From NCBI GenBank assembly GCA_009792885.1, contig WMCF01000055.1, forward strand, positions 4,737,443 to 4,801,442: a stretch of 64,000 bases of DNA, given 5' to 3'. Source of the DNA: Eremophila alpestris peregrina. Taxonomy: Eukaryota > Chordata > Aves > Passeriformes > Alaudidae. Of this stretch, positions 25,031 through 37,238 are shown one piece after another; position 1 is the stretch's first letter; each line of letters begins with the position of its first letter. The notes below the pieces were generated by a model that had not been told where the DNA came from, did not search any database, and saw only the letters and a program-made list of their open reading frames with translations. The position numbers were made by a program, and so were the translations under genes.

Positions 25031-28000
25031 TAAAACTTTTTCTGCTGTATAGTATGTTTATGTATCTCCTCAAGAGAAAAACTTTCCCGGATGGCTACAC
25101 AGCCTATAATTCACTTCTCTCTTTTACCTTGTATTACTTACTTACAAATTTTGGAGCTAGGTCTCACCTTTTTCTATTACTTGCATGGGAAGTTTTACTC
25201 ACCCAAATCAGGCCAAATCTGGCAAAGCTGATTTCCTTAAGCCTTAGTTAACAACTGCTTTTAATTATTTCTGCACCAACAGCTGTACATCAACATTTAA
25301 TGGCTTATTTAATGATCACTCTACCTCCTAAGAATGTTTTGAGGGACTGTCATAAGTCAGATTTATATATAGACACTTTATTGCAGCAAAGTTTGAAAAC
25401 CTGATACAAACTCATTGTATCAGAGCTTCTAGATGGTCAACAGTCCCCAAATCCCTGGTCATTTTATGGAAAAATAAACAGAAAATAGTTCTTCACTGTA
25501 AATGAAGAACATTATGAAAACTATTCCCATTGCAACTATGTTGAAATTTAGAGTAGATTTAATGTGCTGGTACATTAAACATGGCAACTAATGAAATAAG
25601 TATGAACAAATGTCAGCTTAGAACAGCCACAAAAATAGCTAGAATTAATATCATGAAAATCATTAGTAGAAAAATAAGTAATACAAATGCATGCTATTAT
25701 TAACCATTTTTTTGTAATGAATCTATAATATTATTAAGGGATTTTGTTCCAATAATAACATTTCATAAAAAATTGGAAAGCAAAATTGATGAGGACATTA
25801 GTTTTCTAATTTTTGATTTTTTACTTGAATAAACACTGTTTTTAATTTTATTCTTTTAGTTAGAACAAAAGCATTCAAGAAAATGGGTGATTTCTACAGC
25901 AAAGCAGAACTGTTGTGGATTTGCTGAAAGCTCTCTGTGATTAATTTGGTACACAAACTAGGAGGGAAACACAGACAGCTAGAAAAATATTAATGGTTTT
26001 TCAAGTACAGAGAGCTAAACCAGAGGCATCTACCAGTAAAATACTGAAATGGTGAAAGCTTTCTGGTATGTCTGATTCAGGCATTCACCACCAAAGGAGG
26101 TGAAGTCTCCAAACACTTGAACATAATCAAGCAAAGAAGCAAACAACCAGTAGAGTTTGATATTTACAACTTCCCATACACTCTCGCTTCCTACTAGAAG
26201 AATATTTGAAGAGTCTTGTTTTACAAATGCACACTTCAGAAAACTACTGCAACCATAGAAACTGAGCCCTTCTGTGCAATCTATTTTATCTTCAACATTA
26301 TGGTTTATAGAGAAGAGTATTATCAGCACAGAAAACTTATTTCATTTGCAAAAGCTATTCTTCCAATCAACAGATTTGGTAGTGATTCCATATTTAGGGT
26401 AAAAGCTTTTCCCATTGGAGTTATTTTAATATTTTCAGCATTTTAGGGAGAGGGAGTTTATTATCTAACAAAATTTGAAGCATCTTTCTTTCTTACTCTC
26501 AACTGTCCTCATCATGATGAAACTTGAATGCTGATTTAGAAGGTTTGCTTTGCCATTAATGAAATCAAGAAGATAGTGTTTGTAATCTTCCTTTGAACTC
26601 TTGATTAAAATACACGCATAAATAGATATATATTTTTATATGTGAGCATTTGGTGGTTTTGATCTACTTCTGACACTTTGATCCCACTTTACTTTGAAGA
26701 TGATTTAAAAAAGAAATGTCTAACATATGCTCCAGTTCCATCATTTGCATAGGAGACACAGAACTCCCACCAAAATATGTCGTCCTGCTACAAAGGGAGA
26801 CAATTGTTTTAAATTGATTCCACTTTGACACAAAATTATAGCAATCAACATTCGTAGAGTCCCTCAGGCTGCATTAATTTTCTTTTTAATATGGAACCAT
26901 CACATCTGACAATTCATTGTTTTCCAAAATTATTTTAAGAGGTAAGCCAAGTAGCAATTGTGATACAGGATCAAATAGCTTAATTCTTCCTAAATATTTA
27001 CTCAATATTGAGGCATTTTCACATACCAAATATACACATCTGTGTATCTGCTCAGATCTTCTCCAGCACCCAACTCCAAATGAAAAAATCACTTACATAT
27101 TTTTGTTTGCTCTTTCAAAAGGTGCAGTGTTGAATAAGCTGCATCCCTAAATATTCAACAACTGTTCCTGAGAAGCCAACAAGGAAGCACAGCCTGCAAC
27201 CACTGCAATAAGCTTTCAAAATGTGATGCACATATTAAATAGCTGCTTTCTGGTTAAAAGGACCTTGCTTGCCACTGCTGTGTGCTGAGTGCTAAAACTA
27301 GATTTGATATGTGATCAGCATAAAATTATTATGATTTTGTATTCATGAAAACAATTCTGCTTAAAAGAAAGAGTTGTGGAGTTACTATCTTTTGCATCTA
27401 AATATTTGTTTCCTACAGTGAGAAGTACACAACAAGAAGGAAAAAGAATCTAAATACCTTGTAATTGTATGAAGACATAAACAGGAAGTCAGATCACTGA
27501 GATTTGATCTCAAATGCCACCAGAAGACAGCTACCTGTTGGTAGGGTGGGGGAAAACTCGATTGCAAAGACAAGGAAGAAAACATTTTGACATGAGAGTC
27601 AACTTTACCTCAAGGCTTCCAAGACCGTTGCAGGAAAACTATAACACCCTCCCTGCCATGTGCTGAGCCTTTACTGTGTGTTCCTGAAACTTAGCCGCCA
27701 ACAAGGAAAAACACTGACTAATTAATTGCCTTGTTGACAGCTTCACTTTTACAAAACTATTTCCTCATATTTTGCACATAGACTTTGCAAGGAAAACTAT
27801 ATTCTTTATGATATTATCTATGATATTGATATCATTTGAAATTATATAATATTTACTTAGACTCTTTCTTTCTTTTTTACATCCCTATTTCCCTTCTTTT
27901 TTTCTCGAATTAAACAAATACCCAATTTACACACACACACAGAGACTATTTATCTCAGACATAGAATCTGGTTTTTTTTTCCTCAAAAATTAAATGTGGA

Positions 28001-30439
28001 AAATTCTTCTCTGTATGACCCCACTGTACTAACAGCAAAGAAGTAAAGGCAAATGTGTAGCAAGCCTGTTTTCTCAGAGCATGTGCCTGAGCAGTCCTGA
28101 AGAGAGCAGCATCAGATCCTTTGCAGTCACTGAGAACCACAAGGCAGTCATGACTCAGTAACTACAGCATCCCTAAGCACAGATAAGTTCAATCTTTTTC
28201 ATTTCAGGCTATCCTATGCTATGAAACACGTAATTGGTTATGCCTTTTGCATTATTTCTGATCAGGCTCAGATTTGCACTGTAAACAAATCCATTTGCCA
28301 TTTCAGTTGTTTAGCTCTGAGTCAATGTACAGGGCTGAGAGGGCAGAAAAAAACATAATAAATGGTGTCGTGTCCAGATTTTATCACAAAGAGCTGAGCT
28401 AAATAACTTATGAGCCCAGTCAGTTCTATTGAGTTATGAACTAGCTCTTCCTCCTAGAGTAAATTAAAATTCTTACCGCATACAAAAAGCACAGTGAACA
28501 CATTTTATTACTATTGCACGGAAGTGCAGAAGTAATGAAGGTAGAGCTAAGGTAAATATATAACCCAAAGCCTCTCTGGTGGATTGTTTGCTAAACCTAG
28601 TAATTTTATTCACTAGCATTTAAATGTTGCATTTTCTGGCTGTGTATTCAGAAGGCTCAGTAGAAAAACTTCTACAACTCACTGGGACATGGCAAAATAA
28701 GATCTGTGTGATGACAGAAAAATCTACTGTCAACAAGGAAAATGTCCTAAGAGCAATGACAATTTTTCTGCCATGTTTTCCAATAAGCAATCTCATCCCA
28801 ATTCAGGTATTGATATTTTAGCTAGCATTTGGGAAAAGGGCAGAGAGCATAAGGTAAGGAAAACTATGTAAATGGGAAAATTATAAAGTTTAGATAAAAT
28901 GGAAGCTGGCATTTATTCTGTTGTAAGATATTCATGGTTTCAGAAATATTCACTCAAATATAATAACATATATTTACAATAAACAGAGGAACACACAGTT
29001 GAAATTATTACCAGAGAGCAAGGCCAAAGTCTCTAGATGGGATAAGCATGATCATGTGAGATAGGACTGTGAACTGAGAAAGGTGGCCACATTATTCTGA
29101 AGTTATAAGAAGACAACAGGCTAAACTTCATCACCCTGGTTGCAAAATTCTTAGTAATTTCAGCAGGTCTAGGATTTTGTATTAGCAAGAAGACAACTTT
29201 TGCCATAATTGAAATACATGGGCTCAGTGATAGACAAAATTAGCATAAACCTTATTACTTGTCAGCTGTAAAAAATCTGACCTTTGAACAAAAAAAACCC
29301 CACTATTCAAACAAACTTCTTTTTCCTGCAATGACTAGATGAATATATTGCCATGCCACGCATGAATAACAAAATATATTCAAGTGACTAGTTAATAAAC
29401 ATAAAAGTGAAACATAGAAATGCTGGTTTGAATCTACAGAGGGGCAAGGCTAGAACTAATACCATAATTTAAATAATCAACACAGTAAGGTCCTCAAACT
29501 CACTGGACACGCTTTCTAGCCTAGTTTTTGAGGATAGCTCTTGGGAAAACCATGATAGCATAAGTAATGGGACTCAAATACAGAAGGATCATGATAATCA
29601 TGAAAAATCATGAAAGATAATTCTTACTGAGCAACAGAAAACAAATTAATCCGTAGATGACTGCAAAAATAACTGATCAAGAATGCATATTAACTAAAAA
29701 CATAAAGCAGAATGAAAAGTCAACCTCCATTACATAACTACAGAGCATGCTTAAAAGGATTTTTGCAGTTGAAATACAGAAAAAATAAATAAATCCTGCA
29801 TATAGAATAAAACCCAAGCAAGCCTCAGTAGGAAATAATATTACCGGTGCCATCTGATAAAAAATGTCATTTAAGTACTTGAAAGCTTTCTGGATTAAGG
29901 TAAATATGAATGCCTGTAAAAGATGGGAGGACTAACCTAAAATGGAAATTAAGAGAACTAAAGAAATTTGGAGGAGTGCCTCATAAAACACTTTCAAACT
30001 CAGTAAATTGTTTGAAAATACACCATAGGAAGCCAAGAAGGGATGCAGAGGGTAAACAAAGGTGTAAAGCTTTAGGAGACAAACACAAGCAAGCAGGCAG
30101 AAAGGTTGGAAACCAGTTCATTCATCATAGAGGAATGTGTTCAGGGAAAATAGTCCAAGCTATACTTACACACCTTCACTGCAGCAATGGGAGTAAAAGC
30201 TCACGAGGGAGATCTAAAAGTCACCCATGCCAAATTATTCTCTCCAGATATACCAGCCCAATGTGCAGAAGGGGCCAAAACCGAGAGAGACTTTGAGCAT
30301 TATCAGAAACACAGAACAAGACGAAAGGGTCCATGTCTCCACAAATTTTATAGAAATTTCTGTGCAGGTCAAAGTCAGTTCAGAAGAATGTAGCTGAGCT
30401 GGGAAAAGAGGAGGTAATTTTAACCTTCAAAGCATTGGA
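25031..30439. other. Unannotated AT-rich sequence
   Basis: About 5.4 kb with no recognised repeat or gene. The stretch 25480-25870 is AT-rich, high-complexity and has several TAAT/ATTA cores, with a small perfect hairpin GTTCTTCA/TGAAGAAC around 25490-25512. Two overlapping lysine- and arginine-rich frames (29910-30296 and 30187-30393) lie just upstream of the ancient CR1. I recognise no family in either. Confidence 0.4.
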
Positions 30440-30760
30440 GCAGCTCCCTTAAGAGAAGACAGTGAAAAGGCTGGAGAGAAGTACCAAAGGAGAGAGAAAG
30501 ATTTACCTTTATCATGCAAAAAATTTGCAGAACTACATTTCCTCATCTCCTTGCAAAACCACAACTGGGAGATACTTGGTGAAACTAAAAGGGGAGTCAT
30601 TTTAAAAAGATAAAGAGAGTATTTCTTCCCACAGTGGATCCTAAAGTTCTGGGATTTGTTTTTATATGAACCTTTAGAGGAAGACACTATCAGACAGTTT
30701 GGAAAGGAATTAGAAAAATTCATAGACACCAAAGCTTAGATCATGGCTAGAAGGATATAA
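30440..30760 (+). mobile_element. Ancient CR1/L3-like LINE 3' UTR
   Basis: A strongly diverged CR1-clade 3' UTR in sense orientation. Landmarks in the expected order are GTGAAACTAAAAGG (about 30579), TTTTAAAAAGATAAA followed by GAGTATTTCTTCCCACAG (about 30617-30634), and GGAATTAGAAAAATTCAT (30705-30722), followed by GATCATGGCTAGAAGG. These correspond to the 3' UTR motifs shared by old reptilian and avian CR1 copies, and differ from the younger CR1 type at 765 and 37239. High divergence implies insertion early in avian or pre-avian history. The 5' limit is approximate. Confidence 0.65.
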
Positions 30761-33520
30761 ATGAACAATGCAAAGCAGCTTCAAGTACTGAGGAATAAAT
30801 TGCAGACAGCCTGTAGTTTTTCATGCTTCATCCAAAGTAGCTTCTCTTTCTGTCATTGGGAAACAGGCAAAAAAAAATTGTGCCACAGAAGTAAATGTGT
30901 TTAAAGAAGCATTCTTGATAAACAAATTTAACTTTAATTCTCCCTGCATTTTAATGACAAAGAGAGAAGATTCTGCAAACCAGTTAAGGAATTGGAGCAC
31001 ATACTCTGACACAAAGTCTCATTTTACTCTGGGCATTTTTGGTATCATCAACACAACTGAATCAGTTGTGACACCAGGCAGAATGATGTTTGGGATTTTT
31101 GGTGGATGTTTCAGAGCAAGGCTCTGCTGTCTTTGACACCTCTCAATTCAGTGGTGGGCTGAGAAGTGCAACCTTGTGAGATCCAGTGTCACTCTGCTCC
31201 ATGCTTGCACAGTCGTCATCAAACCAAAAGTGAGAAGCCATCCCTTCACAGAGAGAGAATAACCCAACAATTATCAGAATAGCTACATATGAAAGATTTC
31301 ATTTAAAACAACCCAAACCCACACACACCAAAAACACACACAAAATCATGGACAAGGACGTCTATTGTTGGCTCTTGCTCTCTACAGATTGTAAGACTCC
31401 CTGTTTGACTCAGCAGACAGAGGTTCAGCATGATCTATCAAATGAAACCAGGTAGAAATTCAGATGCCCTGCCAGTCTCACAATTCTCACAACTGGAACA
31501 GCACAGATAAGATCTCAATTTTGGCAAGAGGCAAGCACTGCCTAGAACTTGCCCTTATAACTGGTCTGAGGAAGAAAATCTGTAAATGACAGCAAACATA
31601 CTTCAGATTTTGCATCAGTCTAAGGCCTTGCTTATTTCACACATTCAGAAAGAGGATCCCTTCCCAAAGACAGCTAGCTAGCTTGGGAAATAGCCTAGAA
31701 TTGTCTGCTCTCCGGCAAAAAATACTGCTGTGCTTCGATGCCACAGTAATCTAGGAATGCAAAGCCTACTCTCTACGAATTATTTAGGTCACTCCTTTTT
31801 GGCTCTGAAATTTTTCATGCACCTACTCATGAAGAGCCATTTCCTTGCTGCTGTGAGCTCATACACATTTATGCGATACAGGCATGGTTAAATCACTTCA
31901 GGCATTCCTAAGAGCTGGACTAAAGGAAGCTGAGATATTCCACAAAAAGAACCCAATGTAGCATCCACGGGAAAAAGAAATAATTATCACAGTAAGGAAG
32001 AATGTCAATTCAATCAGTTTCTATTCAGGCATTGCTCAGAAAAAAAAAAACAGTATTGGCAAGTCAACTCCGGGAAATGCTGAGGAATAAGAGATTACAC
32101 TCTCATAAGACACTTTTCTGGTCTCAGGTGACCTATTAGTCATTCCTCCCAAGTAAAGATTTCCTATTTAACCATTTTGAAAAGATCCAAGCAGGAATTT
32201 CTTCATCGCTTTCATCTTGATAGCATTTTGCGTACACTAGGCACCACAAATTCAGACCTGGCCTAAAATGGATGTTATTTCATTTCCTCTCACCAATTCC
32301 CAGTTGACATCAGTCTGCTTTTTTTTTTTTCCCTTACAGCCACAATTAGGACAAGGGATCCAAAAATGTCCCAAGGAGCTGTTTTTCAGCCACCACACAG
32401 CTATCACCACCATATATTCCATTATCAATAAAAGAGGCCAGTAATAACTGCTGTTTCTAAAGGAGAACCAAACAAGCTCTCTTCATAGGACAGCCAGCAG
32501 CAAGATGACTTTTCTAATAGACAACAAATTGCCACTCTGATCGGATCCAGCTGCCTAGTGAAAAACTGGAATCATGCATTGATATTTTGGAGCACTTGCT
32601 TTTGTGAAACATTGTCTGGGTGCAGCACTATTTATATGCAGCCCTTCTGCATGCTGTATTCCAGATGAAGTGACAGCCACCATCTTAAAGCAGCTGCAAA
32701 TTCATCTCTGCCACTGAATCATATAAATCAGGGTATTTTTTCTGAATTCATTTTGGTTTAATTAGGACAGAGAAAAAGTACAGTTCAGAATAAGCAGGTA
32801 TGCTAGCCTACCATTATACATGGAAGTCTTCAGAAAAACTCAGTCAGCTCTTATATTTATTCTATTCTATTTTGACTGCCTTATACCAAATTTGCAATGG
32901 CAGAAAAAAGGTACTCCTTCTGAGCTCTCCCACCTTGAGGTTTCTACAGCCTGATAAGGGGAGCCAGGGTTAGGGGGAAGGAAAGCAGAGCAGAAAGGGT
33001 GCTTAGCCACTAAGGAGGGGCCCCTGTCCAGCATGCTGGAAGGCTCCTTTGCCAGGTCTGCTATTGCTTACCCCAGTTACACTTTCCTCAGGGTCACCCT
33101 CTTCCCCGCAGATGCCTAAAGAGTTTCCAGGCTTGAAAGCAATGGAACAAAATGTGCCCAGTTGGACTGACTCTCCTCACACCCCTACATGAAAGCAGCT
33201 TCTTGTCTCCATTATCAGCACTACGTTGGTAGGTGCACAGCTTCCTTCCTGCCTGGAGTTTTCCCATCCATTCCTGCCACAATGGGTTTGTTCCATCCCC
33301 ATGCAGTCTGATAGGGATGCCCCATCCTGCAGCAGCCTCTCATCCAGTAGGTAAGAACAAACATCTCCATCTGGCAGCAACTGCTGCTTGTTTTTCACGA
33401 GGGAGGCCAAAATCAAAAGCCATACACAGATAGCTTTTTCTCTCAAGCACTTTCTGGTACTGGCTTTTTTTTGTTGTTATTTTTAGTCACCAGTAGACAC
33501 AGATAAAGTTTGGTTTTTGA
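30761..33520. other. Unannotated sequence; GC-richer patch at about 32930-33440
   Basis: No repeat or gene is recognised. A T-run ending CCCTTACAG near 32322-32340 resembles a splice acceptor, but the following frame stops within about 40 codons and has no recognisable content. The patch at 32930-33440 is GC-richer than its surroundings and has overlapping opposite-strand frames, again without a recognisable product. Confidence 0.4.
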
Positions 33521-34268
33521 TGTAAGTGCTTGCATTGGTTTAGCACAGATAGAACAAAACCAATTAGTGTCTGGCTTTGAAACTGACAACTGGATTAGCC
33601 AATTAAATATAAGGATAGACCCTGCCAGAGTTAGGCCCCTTCACCCACAGCACGACCCTGGCCAAGTCACCTCACTGGGGCAGTGTTGGAGCCTGGGACA
33701 TTCCTTTGAATGCCCTGGGTGGTCCGAGACCCTCACAAAAGGTCCAAGGGTCCTGGCATGGAGTCAAAAATACCAGTGCCTTTGATTTTAGCCCCTGGGA
33801 AAAGCTGCCAACTTTGAAGCAGGAACTGCAAGCCACAAGAGTGTAATTAGAATTATAGTTAATTCATCACAGGGTGAAAAGTAGAATTTTTGGATTTTTT
33901 GCATGGGGGTTCAAGAGGACAAAACGGAGGAATCTGGGCATGTCCTTGTTATTTTCCTTCTTCTTGTCCTCCATCTTCTGCTGTGGTGGTGGTACTTTTG
34001 GATTGGATTATATTAGATTTTCACTGTCTAACATAGGTCAGAGGTATTGGTGATTAAAAGTAAACATTATCTATGTTGTGATTAGTATAAAAAATTAACC
34101 TGCCCTTGTGGGACAGGCAGATCTGGCATTCTAACCTCCTGCACAGACTGCAATGGGCAGAAAAAGAATGTAATAGATAACAGAAGAATAAACAACCTTC
34201 AGAGACACAGACTCTGGCTCTCCTTCTTGGTGTGGGGGCTGGGAAAAAGGGACCTTGTTTTACTCTCA
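33521..34268 (+). mobile_element. ERVL-like LTR, + orientation (about 740-750 bp)
   Basis: A long LTR beginning TGTAAGTGCTTGCATTGG. The TATA box TATAAAAAA lies at 34086-34094 and the poly(A) signal AATAAA at 34187-34192, giving U3, R and U5 in + orientation. The block GGGGGTTCAAGAGGACAAAA (near 33906) followed by GGAGGAATCTGGGCATGTCC is one I recognise from abundant passerine ERVL LTRs. The right end is uncertain: either near 34262, after TTTTAC, or at 34268, in TCA. No target-site duplication is apparent with either choice. This leaves open that it is the 5' LTR of a longer, decayed element extending rightwards. Confidence 0.7.
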
Positions 34269-35320
34269 GGGTTCAAAAGACCTAGAAACCTGAGAGGGCA
34301 GGGGGCCCAGCTGTGTGGAGTGGACAGTTTGGGTGCGGCTGAACCTCCCAAGATTCACACAGCCCCAGTGTGCCTTGGATGTACCACCTTCAGCCACTGC
34401 CTAGAAGAATCATCATGCCCTCTGCAGACCTGGGAGATTTTTACCCTTTCTTTGACAGATGAAGACTTCAAAGCCCTAACTCTCCTCTAAGTGCAGGAAA
34501 AAGTCAGAGTGGGAGACATTTAGAGGGACAGTATGAAGTACCAAGGTCAATGAAAGAGAAGTGGTATTATAAGTGATGAGGAGATGGTAGAAGACGCCTT
34601 AGCAATTTAAGCTGAAAGTTTTCTGTGAGCCGTGGTAACAGACCGTATGTGCTTACAAAATATCTCTTTAAATCAAGGAAAACATGAACTGGGGAAAATG
34701 ATTGTTCAGATTTGTGGTTTTGAGCAAAGGTATTTGTAGTGGCCTAAGTGAATATTGATGTAGCAGTGACCTTGTGGTCCCATGGAGTATTTGACCAGAG
34801 TGAAGAAGTGAGAGATGTGATAGAAGTCTTCTGCACTAGTGAAGAAGTAAGAGACATCTTTGTCCCCTGAATGGGATGAAGAACATTCTTTGCATTTGAA
34901 CTGTTTATTTTAAAATGACACCCCAGTATGCATAGAGTCCATGGCCCACATGCAGCCACAGGAAACTGTGTATATAGGAAGACCACAAAAGCAAGTTCCT
35001 GGGCAGCTGCTTTTGTGAGCGCTAATAGCCACACATAGACTGTTTCTTTCTTGTAGAAAGTTACCATATTCAGAAGAGATTTCTCTAAGTGGGCTGATGA
35101 AAGATTATAAGTGGTACTGACCTTGAGTTCTGAGTTTTGTCATTATACATTGTCTGTGAGAACAAAAAAAAGCTGGTGGGGATGGGGAAAGTATTTTGAA
35201 TCTTTCATTTTGATTCTTTTTTTTTTTCCTTTTGGTGTGTGTGAATAAAACTATCTTTATATATTTTAAGTTAAAGCCTGTTTTGCTTTTTTTTTCCTAA
35301 TCCTATTTCACAGCAGAAAA
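34269..35320 (+). mobile_element. Probable ERV-derived internal or second-LTR sequence
   Basis: Sequence following the LTR has no long frame. Its last part has LTR-like features: TGTGTGTGAATAAAACTATC (poly(A)-signal-like AATAAA at about 35244) followed by TTTTAAGTTAAAGCCTG, a terminus style I associate with avian ERVL-type elements. It does not match the LTR at 33521, so the two do not form a simple pair. One family may be nested in another, or the interior may be non-autonomous. The assignment is tentative. Confidence 0.35.
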
Positions 35321-37238
35321 GACACTAGAACCACTGCACAAATTAGAGTATTGTCCAGGAAAGCAAAATTAGCAAACGTGAAATAACTACAGTGCTTTTC
35401 ATCACTTTCTGAATAAATAAAGTGAAAACAAAATGAAAAATAAATCAAAGCTTGGAGCTGTTCATAGTAAGAATTTATAGCTTCAGCAGACTTCTTGTAT
35501 CTCAGAACAAAACCAAGGATATCATTAACATTCCAGTCAAGTGCAAGAGTTAAGGCCACAAGACTAGAGATGAACAAACCGTCTTCTGAAAAACGAACAT
35601 AGTCTCTTAACCATAGTAGAACAACTTTTCTCCTGAAATAGCTTTCTTTCAGATAACATGGTATGTAGACATATGTCAGTGACATTACAGGCTTAAATCA
35701 AATTGAAAGGATCAGATAGCCTGAAGAAGTTACACTGGTTTTGTAACTGGTGAGGGTTAAAGGAGTTACAGATGTGCTGCTGGCTTTCTGTGCTTATGGC
35801 TCTTGTTTGCCAGAAGAAGACAACTTCTGGCAAACCACTCACTTTAAATAACCTTCATTTAACAGAACAACTGTTCTCAAAAAACGTGGCCAAAAAGTGG
35901 GTTGTCTGCTTACATTACCATTTTAGCATTCAGAAGTCAGTTGCATGAAGTTACAGCTTTGCAGAAAGAAAATATTTCTTGAGTTAGAAAACATAGTCAC
36001 AGTGTTCTGGATTTGTGGACCAGATCCTGAGCCCTTGCATATCTGAATATCTGCAAGTAGCCCACTGACCTAATTTTAACCTTTAATTTTTGTAAAAATT
36101 CAGGATAAAAGGAAGAGATTTTTGGAGTAGTAATAGCCCATATCTTTACCTCTTCTCACCCTCTGTTATCACCTCAATATCAACACCTTTAGCAAACCAG
36201 TTCTTTCTAACCTTCATAGAGGCCTGGACTTTGAGGACATTTATTTTTCTCCTTTCATAGGGAAAAAAAAAAAAAAGGTGAAGCATAAAAAAAACCCTAA
36301 GCCTGGCCCAAGGTTAGCTGGCCTAACACAGGTAAGCTAACAAAAAAGGCCCCTCAAGAGGCCTCAGTTGAGCACAGTTTTACCTAAATGTAGGAGCAAG
36401 GAAACCATCTCCTAGCAGAATCATCTTTTTTTCTGAAGGTTTATAAAGGATGGTGGGATGGTGGCATTAGTGATGTGCAGTCCAACAGGATTCCAGCTGA
36501 ATCAACTCATACATCACAAACACTTGAAAATGTCAGCAGTCTTCTGTCCACAACATTTTTCTTATACTCTCACTAATAACTAATAATAACTAATAGCCAA
36601 TTCTGAGCTATTTTAGGAACTTAAGGGACTTTCTCACAGTAGTAATATTCAGTACTTACAAAAGGAAATGCTACATTGGTAAAATATAATGACCTCTGCA
36701 TTTTTGTAGCTCAGGGAAGAGCTTGAAGATTTAAAACCAATAAAATTATATAATATTAAAGAATTAAGATCCTGAAGGTTAGCAATTATTTTACCTAAAA
36801 ATCTTAAGGAGGAGGCAAAATTTCAACTATGATTTGAAAGAAAATAATTTGAAAACGTCACCACTCTTTTTGGGGGAGCTAAACACATACAAAAGCAACA
36901 GGAAAATATTACATTTTCCTTGTGCACAAAAATATGAGAACAGGCGTTGGCAACAAACAAGTTAATAGAGGCATTTAAATGAGAGAAAGTGAGACTCAGA
37001 AGCAACAAAATATGATGGTTTAATACTTTCACTCTTGTCAGGTCCTTATTTTGCCCTTCTGCCCCACACTACACCACCCCACCTACAGATCTCAGCTATC
37101 TCTCCACCTGACCCAAATATGGTAAGAGTTTCAAAGGACTAATAGTAACTTCCAGTCTACCTGCTCTTCAGTTTTGTGGCTTGAGGTTTAGGAGAGCTTT
37201 TACTAAACAGAGACAAACATTCAAACCTTAATATCAAC
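35321..37238. other. Unannotated sequence
   Basis: No gene or repeat is recognised. A minus-strand frame of 125 codons (35308-35685) is uninterrupted and rich in aromatic and hydrophobic residues, but no family is recognisable. An A run of about 14 is at 36257-36270. A perfect 12-bp hairpin at 35805-35835 is listed separately. Confidence 0.4.
35805..35835. repeat. Perfect 12-bp inverted repeat with 7-nt loop
   Basis: GTTTGCCAGAAG (35805-35816) and its exact reverse complement CTTCTGGCAAAC (35824-35835) flank AAGACAA. The form is the same as the hairpin at 5874-5905: perfect arms, a loop of 6-7 nt, and no compensating mismatches. A template-switch mutation is the simplest explanation. It is too short for a microRNA precursor. 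Confidence 0.9.

Noticed and set aside
24799..25251. 150-codon plus-strand frame
   Set aside because: Its first half is the antisense of the CR1 at 24719-25030 and the rest is flanking AT-rich DNA. No protein family is recognisable.
32315..32440. Exon after an acceptor-like T-run ending CCCTTACAG
   Set aside because: The downstream frame ends within about 40 codons, there is no donor with coding content, and nothing is recognisable. Similar strings at 341 and 41366 failed the same way.
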